Assembly: GCA_002898555.1 (NCBI GenBank)
Contig: BEHR01000002.1
Span: 62,001 to 126,000 of the forward strand
Direction of reading: 5' to 3'
Length of the DNA stretch: 64,000 bases
Source of the DNA: a bacterium HR15
GTDB taxonomy: Bacteria > Armatimonadota > Fimbriimonadia > Fimbriimonadales > GBS-DC
Of this stretch, positions 56,634 through 64,000 are shown piece by piece. Within the stretch, counting starts at the first letter, position 1. Each line of letters begins with the position of its first letter. Both the position numbers and the translations under genes were made by a program. The notes under the pieces were generated by a model. It ran no database searches. It saw only the letters and a program-made list of their open reading frames with translations, and was not told where the DNA came from.

Positions 56634-57321
56634 TCGACGCACTCAGCGCTTCGAACAAGTTGCCCGGCTGCTTAGTATGGGGCTGCTCGTCCTGCTGGTC
56701 GTCAGCGTCGGCAGCATCTACTTGCCGTTCAGCTTCCTGCAGGAGACGCAGCGGCAGATGGCGGAACGCCAGAAACAGTTGGAACAGGCGCGTCAGGCAC
56801 CCCAACAACTGCGCCTGTTGCAGCAGCAGCTGGAGAACGCCCAACGCGAACTGCACTTTCTGGAAGAGGGTGTTTCGCAAGCCGCTTATATCCCTACCAT
56901 GCTCAAACAGGTCGAGCAGACCGCCCGGCGACTCGAGATGAAAATCGTCGCCATCCGCCCGCAGCAAAACAACCAGAACACACAGGCAACACAGAACCAA
57001 TCCAATCAGCAGGCGAATAACCAGCCGCCTGCTAAAAAAGCCTATGAGGAGCAGCTCATCGAAATCAACTTGCAAGGCAAGTTCTGGTCGCTGATGAGTT
57101 TTCTCAAGCAGCTCGATGAGTTCCCTAAAATCTTGGCGGTGCAGACGCTCAACGCGCAGGCGAAACTCAAGCCCGAACAGCAAAATGCGAACCCCGATCT
57201 GGATATTCGGATGACCGTGAAGGCGTTCATCTTTCCGCAAGGTGCTGTGCCGCCGCGTCTGACCCCACCTGACATGCCCGACTCTCTAAACAGGAGGCAG
57301 GAACATGGAAAAAACCCATGA
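56623..57321 (+). CDS. pilO: Type IV pilus assembly protein PilO
   Basis: A 232-residue bitopic membrane protein with a transmembrane helix (LLSMGLLVLLVVSVGSIYL), a coiled coil (LQETQRQMAERQKQLEQARQ) and a periplasmic fold ending near VKAFIFPQ. A Gln/Asn-rich linker of about 25 residues (QQNNQNTQATQNQSNQQANN) interrupts the fold, longer than usual. Start is GTG at 56623 with AGGAGG eight bases upstream; GTG at 56614 is an alternative. It overlaps the pilN stop by 11 bases. Confidence 0.9.
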   Translation: MALSRRTQRFEQVARLLSMGLLVLLVVSVGSIYLPFSFLQETQRQMAERQKQLEQARQAPQQLRLLQQQLENAQRELHFLEEGVSQAAYIPTMLKQVEQTARRLEMKIVAIRPQQNNQNTQATQNQSNQQANNQPPAKKAYEEQLIEINLQGKFWSLMSFLKQLDEFPKILAVQTLNAQAKLKPEQQNANPDLDIRMTVKAFIFPQGAVPPRLTPPDMPDSLNRRQEHGKNP

Positions 57322-57976
57322 AGTGAAAACGAACCAGCTCAGCCCCAAGCAAGGAGTTGCGATTGGCGTGCTAAGCCTGATTCTGGTGAGTGTGGGGGTC
57401 TGGCAATGGCGGTCGATGAGCGGTCACAAGCCCTCAGCGCGCCCTGGCAGTACTGCCCCGTCAGGTCAGGTGCGGAACACCCCTGCGTCAACGACTCCTT
57501 CGGGTCAAGCGGAAGTGAGCGCGTCGTTCGCGCCGTTCCCCGCGCGCGATCCATTTCGTCCCACCGTTGCCGTGATGAACATACCGAACCGAGTTGCCCA
57601 GCCCGCGAAAACAAGTGCCAAGTCGCCGGTGCGGGCAATCACGGGCACGCCGCCTGTGCCACCCCTCGCTCTACCCGCGCCCGGCGGACTGGAAGTCAAG
57701 CAGGTAGAGAAGCCCGAGCCACCCCCTGTGCCCAACTGGACACTGGTCGGCGTCGTGCAGGGACCACGCACGATTGCCATCCTCAAAGATTCGGAAGGCA
57801 ACCGACGCTTCGTACAAATGGGCGATAAATTGGAGGACGGATGGCGCATTCGGCGCATCGAGCGCGGCAAACTAACACTGCAAAACGGGCAGCGGACGAT
57901 TTCCATCCATGTCGGCGGCTCGACCGCAGAGAGTAAGGTTCCGCCAGACTATTCAACAGGAGGGATGCAACAATGA
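57305..57976 (+). CDS. PilP-like pilus assembly protein
   Basis: A 223-residue protein with an N-terminal membrane anchor (GVAIGVLSLILVSVGVWQW), a long Pro/Ser/Thr-rich linker and a small C-terminal beta domain (NWTLVGVVQGPRTIAIL, then GDKLEDGWRIRRIERGKLTL). Position between pilO and pilQ and the beta domain suit PilP, the secretin-linking protein, but there is no lipobox Cys as in classical PilP. AGGAGG occurs before the start within the pilO end. It overlaps pilO and the pilQ start. Confidence 0.75.
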   Translation: MEKTHEVKTNQLSPKQGVAIGVLSLILVSVGVWQWRSMSGHKPSARPGSTAPSGQVRNTPASTTPSGQAEVSASFAPFPARDPFRPTVAVMNIPNRVAQPAKTSAKSPVRAITGTPPVPPLALPAPGGLEVKQVEKPEPPPVPNWTLVGVVQGPRTIAILKDSEGNRRFVQMGDKLEDGWRIRRIERGKLTLQNGQRTISIHVGGSTAESKVPPDYSTGGMQQ

Positions 57977-60171
57977 GAAGCCCCCAGCGATCAGAATGGG
58001 TAGCGATATTCGCCCTGCTCACTTTGATACCCTTATGGGGTCAGCAAATCAAGGCTGTTAAGGCGTTCGAACAAGACGGGCAGGCGATTGTGCAGGTGCG
58101 TGGTGAGCAAGTGCCGCGTCCCAGCGTCTCCACCTGGCAGGGACGCTATCTGGTGCTGGATTTTAAGGCGCGCCTCGGCACGCGCCGTCAGGAAACGCGC
58201 TTCACTACGCCCGTCACCACCTATCTACGCTATGGCTGGTTCAGCAACAACCCACCGCGTGTGCGCGTGGTCGTCACCATGCGCGGCAGGCAGCCCTATC
58301 AGGTCGAGGCGATCGAGGGTGGCTGGCAGGTGCGAATTGGTCAGGTCTCGGCTCAACAGGGGGCTCGCCCGACAGAGGCAAAGCGCGCAATTCCGGAGAA
58401 GGACAAAGCTTCCTCCAATCGGCTTGTCTCTATCCGAATCGAGTGTGAGCCACCGCAGGAACGCGATAGCCGTGAATCTGTGCACCATGTCAACGAGGGA
58501 AGTTCACGGGCACAAATCGCCCAGCGCGACGGCACAACCCTGCCCCCGCCTCAATGGCGTCATGCGGGCGAGGAACCGCGTCCGCGCCAGCCGGTGGCAA
58601 TGAATCCAGCGGACGCTCTCCCGCGCGAAGCGATGGTCTCGCTCGACTTCGTGGGCGCGGAGATCGGGGATGTGCTGAAGGCACTCGCCATTCAGTCGGG
58701 GGCGAATATTGTCACCGCACCCGATGTGAAGGGCACTATCACCATCAGCTTGAACCGCGTCTCGGTGGAAGAGGCGCTCAACCTCATCACACGCCTGAGC
58801 GGCTACCGCTACGAGCGCATCGAGAACACCTATATCGTCGGCACACCGAAGTCCATCGCGGAGTTCAAGGGCAGCGAAACGAAGTCCGAATCGTCGCGCA
58901 TCGTGGAGGTGCTAACCCTGAAACAGGCAAAAGCGTCCGATGTGGCTGCCTTCCTGAACGCAGCTTTTCCAGGGATCAAAGTGACGCCCTCCACTGAAAA
59001 AGACTCCAACTATGTGCTGATCGAAGGCGAGCCGAATACTGTCGCCGCGGCGAAAGAGGCGGTCAACCGTTTTGAAACTGCCATCGGCACAGGTGAGGAG
59101 ATTGTGACCGAAATTTACCGTGTGCGCTTTGCCGATGCACGCGATTTAATGCGCATTCTCAACCAGCTGGTGCCGACGGTCAGTGTCGCGCTGGGTCCAG
59201 ACGCGATGCTCAGCCCCGCGCGCTCTGGTGGCAGCAGCGCAGCACCTGGCATGTCCAGTGGCGATGCCCCCAGCGCGACTGCCCAGCAGATGGGCGCCGC
59301 AATGCCAGCAGGAGCAAGCACCAGCACAGGCATGGACAAGCAACCACCGAACCTGCTGGTACTAATGGGAGCACCACGCGAGGTCCAACGCGCCCTCGAG
59401 GTGCTGCAGAAAGTGGATATCAAGCAGCCACAGGTGCTTATTGAAGCGCGTGTGATGGATCTCTCTGAAGCCAGCCTGAAATCGCTGGGGCTGTCATGGA
59501 GCATGTTCCAGTCGAGTAGCATCAACATGCTGGATCGCACCCAGCAGCCTCCTTTCCCGACAGGCGAAACGACCACGCCCAACCAGCAAGGCGTGCGCTT
59601 CAATAAAGACGGGCAGCTCGGTATCGACTTCACCATCGTCAAGCAGCCTGTCGATTTCAGTGCGACTTTGAACGCGCTCGCTCAGGATCAGCGCAACCGC
59701 CTGTTGGCAAGCCCGCGCATCGCTACCCTCGATGGACGCTCCGCCCGAATCTTCATCGGCGACGAAATCAACTATGTCAAGCTCATCCAGCAAACGCAGC
59801 AGGGTGCGAATGTACAGACCGACTCGGTGCAAGCAGGCATCATTCTGGAGGTATTGCCGCGTGTACACGAGGACCATTCCATCACCCTGCAGATTAGACC
59901 CGAAGTGAGCGTTATCACGGGCTTCCTACAAGTGCCTGGGGGTGGCTCACTGCCTCAACTTGCTCGCCGCAATGCCGAGACGACCATCCGCCTAAACAAC
60001 GGGGAAACACTGGTCATCGGTGGGCTTATCCGAGAAAGCGACATCAAAACGATTCAGAAAGTGCCCCTGCTGGGGGATCTGCCCTTCTTTGGCTACCTGT
60101 TCCGTAAAACGAACACCCAGCGGGACCGTTCAGAGGTTGTTATCACGCTGACGGTGCGCGTTATGGAATAA
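57973..60171 (+). CDS. pilQ: Type IV pilus secretin PilQ
   Basis: A 732-residue secretin with a signal peptide (WVAIFALLTLIPLWGQ). Order: AMIN domain (about 20-125), linker, N0-type STN domain near 215-300 (VSLDFVGAEIGDVLKALAIQ), secretin N domains, and the C-terminal secretin core with LEVLPRVHEDHSITLQIRPE and RLNNGETLVIGGLIRES. A Ser/Gly/Ala-rich low-complexity insert lies near 415-455. The start overlaps the previous stop by ATGA. It forms the outer-membrane pore, which suggests a diderm cell. Confidence 0.94.
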   Translation: MRSPQRSEWVAIFALLTLIPLWGQQIKAVKAFEQDGQAIVQVRGEQVPRPSVSTWQGRYLVLDFKARLGTRRQETRFTTPVTTYLRYGWFSNNPPRVRVVVTMRGRQPYQVEAIEGGWQVRIGQVSAQQGARPTEAKRAIPEKDKASSNRLVSIRIECEPPQERDSRESVHHVNEGSSRAQIAQRDGTTLPPPQWRHAGEEPRPRQPVAMNPADALPREAMVSLDFVGAEIGDVLKALAIQSGANIVTAPDVKGTITISLNRVSVEEALNLITRLSGYRYERIENTYIVGTPKSIAEFKGSETKSESSRIVEVLTLKQAKASDVAAFLNAAFPGIKVTPSTEKDSNYVLIEGEPNTVAAAKEAVNRFETAIGTGEEIVTEIYRVRFADARDLMRILNQLVPTVSVALGPDAMLSPARSGGSSAAPGMSSGDAPSATAQQMGAAMPAGASTSTGMDKQPPNLLVLMGAPREVQRALEVLQKVDIKQPQVLIEARVMDLSEASLKSLGLSWSMFQSSSINMLDRTQQPPFPTGETTTPNQQGVRFNKDGQLGIDFTIVKQPVDFSATLNALAQDQRNRLLASPRIATLDGRSARIFIGDEINYVKLIQQTQQGANVQTDSVQAGIILEVLPRVHEDHSITLQIRPEVSVITGFLQVPGGGSLPQLARRNAETTIRLNNGETLVIGGLIRESDIKTIQKVPLLGDLPFFGYLFRKTNTQRDRSEVVITLTVRVME

Positions 60172-60181
60172 ACCTTGTGAG

Positions 60182-60239
60182 GGGCAGACCTGAGGTCTGT
60201 CCATCCAAACAGTGCCGAGGCAGACCTCGTGTCTGCCCA
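60182..60239. repeat. GGGCAGACC/TCTGCCC short palindromes
   Basis: Two hairpin-forming copies, GGGCAGACCTGAGGTCTGTCC at 60182-60202 and a GAGGCAGACCTCGTGTCTGCC copy at 60215-60239, fill the 91-bp gap between pilQ and pilB. Related sequence lies at 42095 and 46161. Confidence 0.75.
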
Positions 60240-60262
60240 TAATCTGGCGTGTATAGGTCGGA

Positions 60263-61981
60263 ATGAATCTGGGCGTGAATCTGGGCGAGCTATTTGTGCA
60301 GGCAGGTCTGGTCAGCCAAGAGCAGTTGCAGGATGCCCTCCAGAAACAGCAGGAGGGCATCCCGCTGCCGTTGGATCGTCTGCTCGTCCAGCTCGGCTAC
60401 ATCAACGAGAAAGACCGCGTGCGTATTCTGAGTCAGCACTGGGGCATCCACTTTGTGGACTTAGTGGAGACTCCGCCGGATCCCACCTTGGTATCGCTGA
60501 TCCCTGCCGAGATGGCAAAGCGTTATCGCGCTGTGCCCCTCGCCCAGCACAACGGGAAGCTCACCGTCGCCTTAGCCGACCCGCTCGATATCTTCGCCAT
60601 CGACGAAATCCGCCAGCAGACCAAACGGGAGATCGAGGTGGTTATCGCCACCGAGGACGACATCCAAAATGCATTGCGCAACCTGTACCGCACCAGCGCA
60701 GCGGTCACCGAAGCGGTGCAGGAGCTGATGCGCGACATCGGAGAGGCGCAAATCCAGAGCGCGTCACCTGAAGAAGAGGAACTCTCCGCCGAGGAGCTGC
60801 GCGAGATTGCCGACGACGCGCCCGTCGTGCGCCTCGCCAACATGATTATCACACAGGCGATCAATGATGGCGCAAGCGATATCCATATCGAACCAGCGCG
60901 CGATTGTGTGAAGGTGCGGTATCGCATCGATGGGGTCATGCTCGACGCACTGGTGCTACCCAAACGAGTGCAGGCGTCGCTCACTTCCCGCTTCAAAATC
61001 ATGGCAGATATGGATATCGCCGAGAAGCGCGTGCCTCAGGACAACCGCATCAGCGCGACCATCGATGGGCGCGAATACGATTTCCGCGTCTCCACGCTGC
61101 CATGTATCTATGGCGAGAAAATCGTGATGCGCGTGCTGGACAAGTCCAGTGTGCGTGTCGGACTGGACAAGCTTGGCTTCCTGCCTGACACGCTCGCCCT
61201 GTTGGAGGAGGTCATCAGCCGGTCCTATGGCATCATTTTGGTGACGGGTCCGACTGGTTCGGGCAAGTCCACCACACTCTATTCGATTCTGTCGCGCTTG
61301 AACACGGGGTTGGTGAACATCATCACGGCGGAGGACCCCGTGGAGTATGAGTTGCCGGGCATCAACCAGGTGCAGGTGAATCCGAAGGCAGGGCTGACCT
61401 TTGCCTCCGCGCTGCGGGCGATGCTACGCCAAGATCCCGACATTATTATGGTAGGTGAGATGCGCGATACCGAGACCGCCACGATCGCCATCGAAGCCGC
61501 CTTAACAGGGCACCTGGTGCTGTCCACCTTGCACACGAACGACGCCTCCAGCGCGCCTCCGCGCCTGATCGAGATGGGCGTGGAACCCTTCATGATTGCC
61601 TCGTCGCTGATCGCGGTGTTGGCGCAGCGATTGGTGCGCACGCTCTGCCCCCGCTGCAAGCAGCCCTATCGCCCGACCGAAACGGACTTCCTGCGCTACG
61701 GCTTTACCCCGCCTGCAAATCTCCACGAGCTGGAGATATATCGTGCCAAAGGCTGCGACTATTGCAAAAACACGGGCTACAAAGGGCGTACAGGCATCCA
61801 CGAACTCCTTGTGCTCAACGACGCGGTTCGCGACCTGATTTTGCAGCATGCTGCCGCCTATGCGATTCAGAAGGTGGCGGTGGAACATGGGCTGCGCCTG
61901 CTCAAAGAGGACGCGCTCCAGAAAGTGTTGCTCGGACGCACCAGCATCGAGGAGGTCGTGCGCGTGATTTACAGCGGCTAA
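60263..61981 (+). CDS. pilB: Type IV pilus assembly ATPase PilB/GspE
   Basis: A 572-residue traffic ATPase. The N-terminal MshEN/T2SSE_N domains run to about 160, followed by the ATPase core: Walker A TGPTGSGKST near 328-337, Asp box, Walker B-like DPDIIMVGEMRD near 392-403, His box STLHTNDA near 418-425, and a tetracysteine motif (CPRCKQPY and CDYCKNTGYKG). It powers pilus extension or pseudopilus assembly. No strong ribosome binding site is seen. pilT, pilC and pilD are not in the window. Confidence 0.94.
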   Translation: MNLGVNLGELFVQAGLVSQEQLQDALQKQQEGIPLPLDRLLVQLGYINEKDRVRILSQHWGIHFVDLVETPPDPTLVSLIPAEMAKRYRAVPLAQHNGKLTVALADPLDIFAIDEIRQQTKREIEVVIATEDDIQNALRNLYRTSAAVTEAVQELMRDIGEAQIQSASPEEEELSAEELREIADDAPVVRLANMIITQAINDGASDIHIEPARDCVKVRYRIDGVMLDALVLPKRVQASLTSRFKIMADMDIAEKRVPQDNRISATIDGREYDFRVSTLPCIYGEKIVMRVLDKSSVRVGLDKLGFLPDTLALLEEVISRSYGIILVTGPTGSGKSTTLYSILSRLNTGLVNIITAEDPVEYELPGINQVQVNPKAGLTFASALRAMLRQDPDIIMVGEMRDTETATIAIEAALTGHLVLSTLHTNDASSAPPRLIEMGVEPFMIASSLIAVLAQRLVRTLCPRCKQPYRPTETDFLRYGFTPPANLHELEIYRAKGCDYCKNTGYKGRTGIHELLVLNDAVRDLILQHAAAYAIQKVAVEHGLRLLKEDALQKVLLGRTSIEEVVRVIYSG

Positions 61982-62044
61982 ACACAGCCCAACCGTCCGA
62001 CCAGTCATGCGTGTCGGACCTAAAAACGATGGAGGAGAACACCC

Positions 62045-62896
62045 ATGTCCGCTCAAACCGAGGCAATCTTGCAGAAGGTCAAGGAACTGGCGGTGCTGCC
62101 ACAGGTGGTGCATCAGGTATTGGAGCTGACCAACAACCCCAACGCGAATGCCCGCGACCTGGAACGGGTTATCAGCATCGATCAGGGCATGTCAGCGCGT
62201 GTGCTGAACACGGTCAACTCTGCTTACTACGGCTTGCCGCGTAAAATCGCCTCTATCAAAGACGCAGTGGTCTTGCTCGGCTTTAAAACCATTCGCAACT
62301 TAGCGATGACCGCCAGCATGTTCGATCTCTTCGTTGGGAAGACCGACCGCCAGAATCTGCGGCGTGGTAAGTGGTGGCGACACGCCATCGATACGGGGCT
62401 ATGCGCACGACTGATCGCCTCGCAAGTGGATGGGGTCTCACCCGACGAAGCATATACAGCAGGACTGCTGCACGACATCGGTAAGCCGCTGCTGGATCGC
62501 TATGGGGGCGCACCTTACGAACAGGTGGAAGAGTGGGTGCATCAAGGGATTTCAGAGCTGGAAGCGGAGCGCGAAGTGTTCGGCTGCGACCATACGGAGG
62601 TGGGGCGCGAAGTCGGCTTGCACTGGGGCTTCCCCGAGAAGCTTGTGGAGGCGATTGGCGAGCATCACGCGGAGGAGCAGGGCGCGTGGCAGGATGCAAG
62701 GCTGGTCGCCGTCGTCATTCTGGCAAATCGTCTGGCGCATATACTCCGCCAGTCGAATGTTCCCGACGACTGGTGGTTCTACTTACCTGGGTGGCTGCTG
62801 GAAACACTGCACCTGACCCCGCAGCAGTTGCACTCGCTTTACTTGGGTTGCGAGGCGGAGATCCACTCTTCTCCCATAGCCACTTTAGGGCGTTAA
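62045..62896 (+). CDS. HDOD-domain signalling protein
   Basis: A 283-residue protein with an HDOD domain (about 15-210): LAVLPQVVHQVLELTNNPNA, VISIDQGMSARVLNTVNSAY, KIASIKDAVVLLGFKTIRNL, and an HD-like LHDIGKPLLD region followed by LHWGFPEKLVEAIGEHH. HDOD proteins take part in signalling, often with two-component systems or motility; no enzymatic role is established. GGAGGAG precedes the ATG. It may be cotranscribed with pilB. Confidence 0.88.
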   Translation: MSAQTEAILQKVKELAVLPQVVHQVLELTNNPNANARDLERVISIDQGMSARVLNTVNSAYYGLPRKIASIKDAVVLLGFKTIRNLAMTASMFDLFVGKTDRQNLRRGKWWRHAIDTGLCARLIASQVDGVSPDEAYTAGLLHDIGKPLLDRYGGAPYEQVEEWVHQGISELEAEREVFGCDHTEVGREVGLHWGFPEKLVEAIGEHHAEEQGAWQDARLVAVVILANRLAHILRQSNVPDDWWFYLPGWLLETLHLTPQQLHSLYLGCEAEIHSSPIATLGR

Positions 62897-62949
62897 AGCA
62901 GCGCGAGGCTGTGAATTTGGAACTTGAGGCGTGGCTCCTTCCCGGAAGG

Positions 62950-62957
62950 GGTATAAT
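62950..62957 (+). promoter_or_regulatory. Extended -10 element upstream of the acyl-CoA dehydrogenase gene
   Basis: GGTATAAT lies 54 bp before the ATG at 63012. A short inverted repeat CGGTT, TATT, AACCG at 62969-62982 lies just downstream and could be an operator. Confidence 0.5.
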
Positions 62958-63011
62958 CCCCTGCGCGACGGTTTATTAACCGACGAGTCAAACGGAAGGA
63001 GGCAACGAACG

Positions 63012-64000
63012 ATGTTGAACGAACATTCGACCACAGGCAAAGCAGCCGTTTTGGGCGCGGGCACGATGGGCGCACAAATCGCGGCACATCTCGCCAACAT
63101 CGGCTGGCAGGTGTTGTTGCTGGATATCGTTCCCACCCGACTCACACCCGAGGAGGAGGCACAGGGGCTGACCCTGCAGCACAGAGAGGTGCGCAATCGC
63201 ATTGCCCGTGCTGGGCTGGAGCGTGTGAGCAAGCTCAAACCCGCGCCGTTTTATCTGCCTGAACTCGCCCGCCGCATCGAAATCGGCAATTTCGAGGATG
63301 ATCTGCCCCGCCTCAAAGAAGCCGACTGGGTCATCGAAGCAGTGGTAGAAGACCCCGCTATCAAGCGCGAACTCTGGACGCGCGTGCAGGATTATGTGAA
63401 CCCGAACGCGATTCTCTCCACCAACACCAGCGGGTTGTCCATCCATGAGATGAGCGAAGACTGCCGCGACGACATCAAGCGGCGCTTCATGGGCACGCAC
63501 TTTTTCAATCCGCCCCGCTACCTGAAGCTGCTGGAGATTATCCCCCGCCGGGAAACGGATCCCGACCTTCTGGAGGGGATGGTGCGCTTTGCCGAGCGTG
63601 TGCTGGGCAAGCGCGTGGTGATCGCGCGCGATACGCCAGGCTTCATCGCCAATCGGCTCGGCATCCACAGTATGATGATTGTGTTCCCATTAATGCAGGA
63701 GTTCGGGCTGAGCATCGAGGAAGTGGACGCGCTTACCGGCCCGCTGATTGGGCATCCGCGCAGTGCTACCTTCCGCCTTGCCGATATTGTGGGGCTCGAT
63801 GTGATGGCAAGCGTTGCCCAAAACCTGCATGAGCGACTGACCACGCCCGAAGAGAAAGCTGTCTTCACCCTCCCCGCAGTGGTGCAGCGCATGCTGGCTG
63901 AAGGCAAACTGGGCGAGAAAACGGGCGCAGGTTTCTATCGACGGCTACCCGACGGCACCATCGAGACACTGGACCTCGCCACTTTCGAGTACCGCCCACG
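63012..64000 (+). CDS. 3-hydroxyacyl-CoA dehydrogenase, N-terminal part
   Basis: The frame is open from ATG at 63012 to the end of the window (about 329 codons), with AAGGAGG before the start. The Rossmann motif AAVLGAGTMGAQIAAHLANI is near 11-30, LSTNTSGLSIHEM and the catalytic-region MGTHFFNPPRYLKLLEIIP follow, and TPGFIANRLG near 210 is a family hallmark. It oxidises 3-hydroxyacyl-CoA in fatty acid beta-oxidation. Later residues may include a fused enoyl-CoA hydratase domain, which is outside the window. Confidence 0.93.
   Translation, partial: MLNEHSTTGKAAVLGAGTMGAQIAAHLANIGWQVLLLDIVPTRLTPEEEAQGLTLQHREVRNRIARAGLERVSKLKPAPFYLPELARRIEIGNFEDDLPRLKEADWVIEAVVEDPAIKRELWTRVQDYVNPNAILSTNTSGLSIHEMSEDCRDDIKRRFMGTHFFNPPRYLKLLEIIPRRETDPDLLEGMVRFAERVLGKRVVIARDTPGFIANRLGIHSMMIVFPLMQEFGLSIEEVDALTGPLIGHPRSATFRLADIVGLDVMASVAQNLHERLTTPEEKAVFTLPAVVQRMLAEGKLGEKTGAGFYRRLPDGTIETLDLATFEYRP

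Overview
The window is a dense, moderately GC-rich bacterial chromosome segment. It has no rRNA, tRNA, CRISPR array, transposase or phage gene that I can recognise. Several gene types together suggest a member of the Armatimonadota, perhaps a Fimbriimonadia-like thermophile: secreted proteins ending in a dockerin-like two-loop calcium motif, DUF1559-type pseudopilins, DUF1080 and PhoPQ-activated-type secreted proteins, HAF-repeat proteins, and many short palindromic repeats. This placement is an inference from gene content and was not tested by a search.

Layout. 1-9.7 kb: end of a metallo-beta-lactamase-fold gene, a MalK-type ABC ATPase, an M20 peptidase, accC-nusB, a pseudopilin-like gene, an OB-fold/aldehyde dehydrogenase pair, and ligA. 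9.7-17.8 kb: an Eis-like acetyltransferase, a HAF/dockerin protein, a double DUF1080 protein, metK, a TPR protein and hutI. 17.8-24.4 kb: a DUF4139 protein, a type II restriction-modification pair with a nonsense-interrupted nuclease, hppD, rnhB, tdk and a small membrane protein. 24.5-29.7 kb: a dockerin protein, the folE2-znuC-znuB-vanZ cluster and a UPF0173 hydrolase. 30-37.8 kb: sucC, a lipoprotein, a slipin, a sensor histidine kinase, dut, a small hypothetical gene, greA and a PqaA-like protein. 37.8-46.9 kb: an FAD oxidoreductase, a large dockerin protein and a PqqC-like enzyme, carrying an apparently perfect 4,066-bp tandem duplication. 46.9-53.5 kb: a pseudopilin, a coiled-coil membrane protein, holB, pncB and a ceramidase-like protein. 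53.6-62 kb: a type IV pilus/type II secretion operon (ExeA-like ATPase, HTH protein, pilM, pilN, pilO, a pilP-like gene, pilQ, pilB). 62-64 kb: an HDOD protein and the start of a 3-hydroxyacyl-CoA dehydrogenase gene.

The most unusual signal is a family of palindromic elements of about 43-53 bp: two complementary arms of 15-17 bp around a short GACCC...GGGTACCCC-like loop. They occur between genes, including a four-copy tandem array, and also in frame inside protein genes. One lies in the N-terminus of the acetyltransferase. Three lie nested one inside the loop of another within the second DUF1080 domain. Arm sequences differ between copies but stay complementary within each copy. This resembles Rickettsia palindromic elements but has a different sequence, and nesting at the loop suggests self-targeted insertion.

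Other general features are a recurrent GGTATAAT-type extended -10 motif, several very short predicted leaders, many 4-nt ATGA overlaps or convergent overlaps, and at least four further short repeat families in the gaps. Functional groups include one pilus/secretion apparatus with two separate pseudopilin-like genes, a set of exported dockerin-tailed proteins, and a zinc-uptake cluster paired with the alternative GTP cyclohydrolase FolE2.
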